Shown: in pieces, positions 6,769 to 10,103 of the stretch
How positions within the stretch are numbered: position 1 is the stretch's first letter
Layout: each line of letters starts with the position of its first letter
Assembly (NCBI GenBank): GCA_937980285.1
Contig: CALJQI010000195.1
Coordinates: 1 to 10,103 of the forward strand
Direction: 5' to 3'
Source: an uncultured Gammaproteobacteria bacterium
GTDB taxonomy: Bacteria > Pseudomonadota > Gammaproteobacteria > GCA-001735895
DNA: 10,103 nucleotides
Program-made: the position numbers and the translations under genes
The notes under the pieces: model-generated
Database searches by the model: none
Seen by the model: only the letters and a program-made list of their open reading frames with translations
Told to the model about the DNA's origin: nothing

Positions 6769-7334
6769 TGGGAAATCGACTGACCAAAGTGTATACCCGC
6801 ACCGGCGACCAGGGCAGCACTGGCATGGCGGACGGTAGCAGGCGCCCGAAAAACGATCCGCGCGTGCACTGCATGGGCGAGATCGATGAACTCAACACCT
6901 GCATTGGCATGAGCCTGAGCCTGCTGGAAGACGGATCGATCCAGCAGCTCCTGTTCGCGGTACAGCACGACCTGTTCGATATCGGCGCCGAACTCTGCCA
7001 GCCGGGCAAGCAGTTGATTACATCCGACTATGTCGACAGCCTCGAGGCCAGCGCCGATGATTTCAACGCCGGCTTGAGTGACCTGAAAGAATTTATCCTG
7101 CCGGGCGGTTCGCAGACCGTGGCCAGCCTGCAGCTCGCGCGCGCGGTCTGTCGTCGCGTCGAACGGGCCCTGGTAACGCTGGCAGAAACCGAAGCGCAGA
7201 ATCCTTTCACCTGCCAGTACATCAACCGCTTATCGGACCTGCTTTTTATCCTGGCGCGCGCTCAGTCACAGGCCGAAGGCGGCGGGGAAGTTTACTGGAA
7301 TTCGAAATACTCGCGCCTCAATCGCGGCGATTAA
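6768..7334 (+). CDS. pduO: Cob(I)alamin adenosyltransferase, PduO type
   Basis: Transfers the 5'-deoxyadenosyl group of ATP to cob(I)alamin, giving adenosylcobalamin in the cytoplasm. The 188-residue length fits the stand-alone PduO/MMAB family. Landmarks are the N-terminal ATP loop TRTGDQGSTG (10-19), MGEIDELNTCIG near 36, the LPGGS turn (111-115), ARAVCRRVER (124-133) and YINRLSDLLF (151-160). Arg125, Arg129, Arg130 and Glu132 have the spacing of Arg186, Arg190, Arg191 and Glu193 in human MMAB, residues known to matter for activity. The ATG (6768-6770) overlaps the receptor stop by one base (TAATG), and no strong Shine-Dalgarno precedes it. Translation is therefore probably coupled to btuB and falls under the same riboswitch. 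CobA- and EutT-type enzymes are unrelated in sequence and can be excluded. A convergent gene ends 21 bases downstream, with no clear terminator between. Confidence 0.95.
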   Translation: MGNRLTKVYTRTGDQGSTGMADGSRRPKNDPRVHCMGEIDELNTCIGMSLSLLEDGSIQQLLFAVQHDLFDIGAELCQPGKQLITSDYVDSLEASADDFNAGLSDLKEFILPGGSQTVASLQLARAVCRRVERALVTLAETEAQNPFTCQYINRLSDLLFILARAQSQAEGGGEVYWNSKYSRLNRGD

Positions 7335-7355
7335 ACCGCTGGAGACGGTCAGCTG

Positions 7356-8213
7356 TCAGCGACGCAGCTCGACCGTAACGCGCCGGTTGGCTGCGCGAGA
7401 CTTGTTGCTACTGCCTTTGCTAACGGGTTCGCTTTCACCGGCGTAACTTACTCGCAGCAGGCTGGTATCGATACCCCGGGCGACCAGCAGATCGTAAACG
7501 TACCAGGCGCGGCGTTCGGATAATCCCTCGTTGTAACAGGCCAGGCCGGTATTATCGGCATGCCCGGTAACCACGATCTCGGAGACGGCATTGTCGACCT
7601 TGAGATATTCCAGCATTCGGGTAAAGGCGGTTTCCTCCTGTCGAATGCTGGCGAATTCGTTATCGGGTTCGAAATGAATACTGCTCAGGCGTACATCGTC
7701 GAAGTTGCGCTCGTACAATTGACCGACGCAACGGTTGAACTGCGCTTCCATCTCGCCGAATCTGACCGTCGACAGCGATGCCACGAACGGGTAGTCGTCA
7801 TAGAACAGGAATCCTGGCTGATATCCGCGACCGAGCTCATAAAACGTCTGTTCGGCAACTGCGCTCGGAATTTTAAACAGGCTGTTGCGTCCGTTGGTTT
7901 CAAACCTGGCCAGCACGGCGCGCTTTTCATGGCTGTTCCAGCTGGTCGTCTCGGTACGCAGTTCGACGTTGATACCCCTGGCAAACCTGTGCCGCGAAAT
8001 CAGTTCCAGGCGCAGCCCGCGACCCGCTTCCTGGGTAAAAACGGCCTTGCCGAATCGCGGGATCGAGTGCACCGCCTGGCAGCTGGTGACAGAGTCTTGC
8101 GTCAAATCCCAGCTGGAATCGTCCATCGACGCCATGTAGCGGCGTTCGAGCGCCTGCGCGCTGGTACACAGGCTTATCATCAAGGTAAACAGCAGGCAGT
8201 TCTTTAAAGGCAT
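7356..8213 (-). CDS. motY: MotY-like flagellar motor T-ring protein with OmpA-type peptidoglycan-binding domain
   Basis: Periplasmic protein of 285 residues with a signal peptide (1-21, cut after AQA). The N-terminal domain (about 22-165) matches what I recall of Vibrio MotY: RRYMAS, SSWDL, C-AVHSIPRFGKAVF, and a second cysteine before a BNxFDDV-like turn. Cys45 and Cys162 would be the pair that forms a disulfide in MotY. The C-terminal domain (about 170-285) is OmpA-like. It contains GHADNTG and NEGLSERRA, with Asp220 and Arg235 spaced 15 apart like OmpA Asp271 and Arg286, which bind diaminopimelate, and ends in AANRRVTVELRR. In Vibrio, MotY forms the T ring that anchors the PomAB stator; in Pseudomonas it works with MotCD. 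No other flagellar gene is in view, which is common for motY. The ATG at 8213 is directly followed by the signal peptide; its Shine-Dalgarno is poor. A generic OmpA-family protein is the alternative. Confidence 0.82.
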   Translation of the reverse strand: MPLKNCLLFTLMISLCTSAQALERRYMASMDDSSWDLTQDSVTSCQAVHSIPRFGKAVFTQEAGRGLRLELISRHRFARGINVELRTETTSWNSHEKRAVLARFETNGRNSLFKIPSAVAEQTFYELGRGYQPGFLFYDDYPFVASLSTVRFGEMEAQFNRCVGQLYERNFDDVRLSSIHFEPDNEFASIRQEETAFTRMLEYLKVDNAVSEIVVTGHADNTGLACYNEGLSERRAWYVYDLLVARGIDTSLLRVSYAGESEPVSKGSSNKSRAANRRVTVELRR

Positions 8214-8274
8214 CGATTTGCACGAGATCGGTTAACTGGCCTCTTTATCGGCAGATGCGGCGGTATCTTGAGCC

Positions 8275-9048
8275 CTAGTCTGCCTGCAGAAAATCCAGTA
8301 CCGTGCGCGCAAATATCTCGGGTTTTTCGGCGTGCAGCCAATGACCCGCGTCTTCGATGGTAGCGATTTCCGCGCGTGCGAAGTGCCGCTGAATGACGCC
8401 GACTTCGGCATCGCCGACATAATCGGAGCGCGCGCCGCGAATAAACAGGGTGGGAATTTCGATACGCCAGCCGTCCGCCAGCTCGTCGAAGCCGGTGAGA
8501 AACTCCATGTCGCGCTGAATCGCGCGCCAGTTTACCCGCCAGCGCCAGCCATCCGGATCACGCAGCAGGTTCTGCAGCAAGAAGGCGCGCAACTGGTCTT
8601 CGGGGATATTCTGCCGCAGCAACTGGTCCGCCTCGGCACGCGACTTCAGCGTCTCCAGCGGCAAGGCCAGTATCGGTTCGATCAGGTCGTCGTAATGATG
8701 GAAGTAGGATACCGGCGCGATATCGGCGACGATCAGCCGCTCGACCAGCTTCGGCTGGTCTACCGCGAGCGTCATCGCCACCTTTCCGCCCATGCTATGC
8801 CCGAGCAGGTTGCAGGCGCCCAGGTTCAGGTTTTGCAACAAGGCGGCGACGTCCCCGGCCATGGCCGTATAGTTCATCTCGTCGCTGTGGAAGGAATCGC
8901 CGTGATTGCGCAGGTCGATATTGAAAACTTCGAAGCGGGTGCCGAAATGACGCCTGTGCGACTGCCAGTTCCGGCCTGATCCGAACAGGCCATGCAATAC
9001 CACCAGCGGCCGCCCGTCTCCGCTGCGGGTATAGCTCAGTTCCGACAT
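8275..9048 (-). CDS. ybfF: Alpha/beta-hydrolase, YbfF-type acyl-CoA esterase
   Basis: A 257-residue cytoplasmic alpha/beta-hydrolase, close in length to E. coli YbfF (254). The oxyanion region LHGLFGSGRNW (18-28) and NIDLRNHGDS precede the nucleophile elbow LLGHSMGGKVAM with Ser85. The acid is probably Asp209 in IRGARSDYV, and His236 lies in AGHWLHAEKP near the C-terminus. The block VADIAPVSY (107-115) is characteristic of the YbfF group. YbfF of E. coli hydrolyses palmitoyl-CoA and malonyl-CoA in vitro, but its physiological substrate is not settled, so only a general esterase activity is safe. A Shine-Dalgarno-like AGG lies about 10 bases before the ATG. The gene lies 40 bases downstream of lpdA on the same strand and could be read from that transcript. 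The 61 bases between it and motY contain no obvious promoter or terminator. Confidence 0.9.
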   Translation of the reverse strand: MSELSYTRSGDGRPLVVLHGLFGSGRNWQSHRRHFGTRFEVFNIDLRNHGDSFHSDEMNYTAMAGDVAALLQNLNLGACNLLGHSMGGKVAMTLAVDQPKLVERLIVADIAPVSYFHHYDDLIEPILALPLETLKSRAEADQLLRQNIPEDQLRAFLLQNLLRDPDGWRWRVNWRAIQRDMEFLTGFDELADGWRIEIPTLFIRGARSDYVGDAEVGVIQRHFARAEIATIEDAGHWLHAEKPEIFARTVLDFLQAD

Positions 9049-9088
9049 GCTGCTTTCTACCTGACCGTCGCGGGCACGCCCGAGCGGA

Positions 9089-10103
9089 CTATTTCCTGCG
9101 CGGAATATAAAGGTCGGTAATCGTGCCTTCGGCCATTTCCGCGGCGAAGTTGAAGGTTTCCGATAGCGTCGGATGCGGATGGATAGTCAATCCGATATCC
9201 TCGGCGTCCGCGCCCATTTCCAGCGCCAGCACCGCTTCCGCTATCAACTCGCCGGCATTCGGGCCGACGATACCGGCGCCGAGAATGCGCTTGTTTTCCT
9301 TGTCGAACAACACCTTGGTCATGCCTTCGTCACGATCGATACCGAGCGCGCGGCCGCTCGCGGCCCACGGAAATGCGCCTTTTTCGTACTCGACGCCCTG
9401 CGCCTTGGCCTCGGTTTCGTTCAGCCCCATCCACGCCACTTCGGGATCGGTATAGGCCACCGACGGAATAGTCAGGGGTTCGAAGACCGATTTCATGCCG
9501 GCAATTACCTCGGCCGCGACCTTGCCCTCGTGCGTCGCCTTGTGCGCCAGCATCGGGTTGCCGACGATATCGCCGATGGCGAATATATTGGCGACATTGG
9601 TACGCATCTGATTGTCGACCTGTATGAAGCCAGCGTCGTCGACCTTGACCCCGGCCCTGTCGGCGCCGATCTTGTGCCCGTTGGGCCGGCGGCCGACGGC
9701 AATCAATACCTTGTTATAGAGCTGCGGCTTGGGCGCCTTGTCGCCCTCGAAAGTCACTTTCAAACCGTTACGCTGCGCCTTGATCTCGGACACTTTCGTT
9801 TTCAGCAATATCTCCTTGTAGCGCTTCGAGATAACCCGGTTCAGCGCCCTGACCAGGTCCTTGTCGCATCCGGGAATCAGGCTATCCATAAATTCGACCA
9901 CGGTAATCTCCGAACCGAGCGCATGGTAGACGGTCGCCATTTCGAGTCCGATGATACCGCCGCCGACGATGAGCAGCTTTTTCGGCACGTCGTTCAACTC
10001 CAGCGCGTCGGTGGAATCCATCAGCCGCGGATCGTCGTTCGGAAACGACGGTATCTCGGTCGCCTGCGAACCCGCGGCGATGATGCAGTTTTCGAAATTG
10101 ATA
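9089..10103 (-). CDS. lpdA: Dihydrolipoamide dehydrogenase (E3), C-terminal 337 residues (runs off right edge)
   Basis: FAD-dependent E3 component that reoxidises dihydrolipoamide with NAD+ in pyruvate and 2-oxoglutarate dehydrogenases and the glycine-cleavage system. The frame stays open from the edge (INFENCIIAAGSQ) into DSTDALEL, so the internal Met at 10021 is not the start. Compared with E. coli Lpd (474 residues), about 137 N-terminal residues are missing, including the first FAD motif and the redox cysteine pair. Present are the NAD-binding loop GGGIIGLEMATVYHALGS, IAVGRRPNG, the second FAD motif TNVANIFAIGDIVGNPMLAH, and the interface domain with PWAASGRALG. The active-site His and Glu lie in IHPHPTLSETF. 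Sequence is of the E. coli Lpd type throughout. The product ends YIPRRK. Promoter and N-terminal lipoyl domain, if any, lie outside the window. Confidence 0.97.
   Translation of the reverse strand, partial: INFENCIIAAGSQATEIPSFPNDDPRLMDSTDALELNDVPKKLLIVGGGIIGLEMATVYHALGSEITVVEFMDSLIPGCDKDLVRALNRVISKRYKEILLKTKVSEIKAQRNGLKVTFEGDKAPKPQLYNKVLIAVGRRPNGHKIGADRAGVKVDDAGFIQVDNQMRTNVANIFAIGDIVGNPMLAHKATHEGKVAAEVIAGMKSVFEPLTIPSVAYTDPEVAWMGLNETEAKAQGVEYEKGAFPWAASGRALGIDRDEGMTKVLFDKENKRILGAGIVGPNAGELIAEAVLALEMGADAEDIGLTIHPHPTLSETFNFAAEMAEGTITDLYIPRRK

Noticed and set aside
7335..7355. Terminator between the convergent pduO and motY genes
   Set aside because: Only a 5-bp CGCTG/CAGCG pairing with a large loop and no T run is visible, too weak to call.
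7560..8207. Open frame of 215 codons on the plus strand opposite motY
   Set aside because: The motY frame has a signal peptide and two recognisable domains; the opposite frame shows neither motif nor Shine-Dalgarno.
9070..9081. Small GC inverted repeat (CGGG-CACG-CCCG) between lpdA and ybfF
   Set aside because: The stem is only four pairs and no T run follows in either direction; such repeats are expected by chance in GC-rich sequence.

Overview
The window reads as ordinary chromosome of a Gram-negative, probably flagellated gammaproteobacterium. This rests on recognisable E. coli-type CarA, CarB and Lpd sequences, an outer-membrane TonB-dependent receptor with signal peptide, a MotY-type flagellar T-ring protein and a YbfF-type esterase. 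Base composition is moderately GC-rich and looks even throughout. I see no insertion sequence, integrase, tRNA, rRNA or CRISPR array, and no sign of recent transfer.

Layout, left to right. (1) The leftward carAB operon: carA is complete, and carB starts inside the carA stop codon and runs off the left edge. A good sigma70-like promoter and a leader with a terminator-like hairpin precede carA. (2) A rightward DMT/EamA-family membrane transporter gene, ending 8 bp from a convergent leftward gene. (3) That leftward gene encodes a membrane-anchored Ser/Thr protein kinase with four predicted membrane segments, a TPR-like linker and a C-terminal kinase domain. (4) A 373-bp divergent intergenic region with a promoter, a cobalamin riboswitch and a plausible translation-control expression platform, all pointing right. 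(5) A btuB-like TonB-dependent receptor gene, overlapping by one base a PduO-type cob(I)alamin adenosyltransferase gene. (6) Leftward genes: motY-like, ybfF-like esterase, and the 3' part of lpdA, which runs off the right edge.

How the genes work together. carA and carB make the two subunits of carbamoyl-phosphate synthetase (arginine and pyrimidine precursors). The riboswitch, receptor and adenosyltransferase form a compact corrinoid module: uptake across the outer membrane, then conversion to adenosylcobalamin, with one B12-sensing leader upstream of both. The remaining genes are unrelated housekeeping or envelope functions.

No completely new system is evident. The points most worth a second look are: three mutually exclusive RNA pairings around the btuB riboswitch, including a 12-bp pairing between the aptamer core and the downstream hairpin; a possible attenuator in the carA leader; and a kinase whose membrane part looks like a CHASE2 receptor that has lost its periplasmic sensor body and has a degenerate glycine loop.
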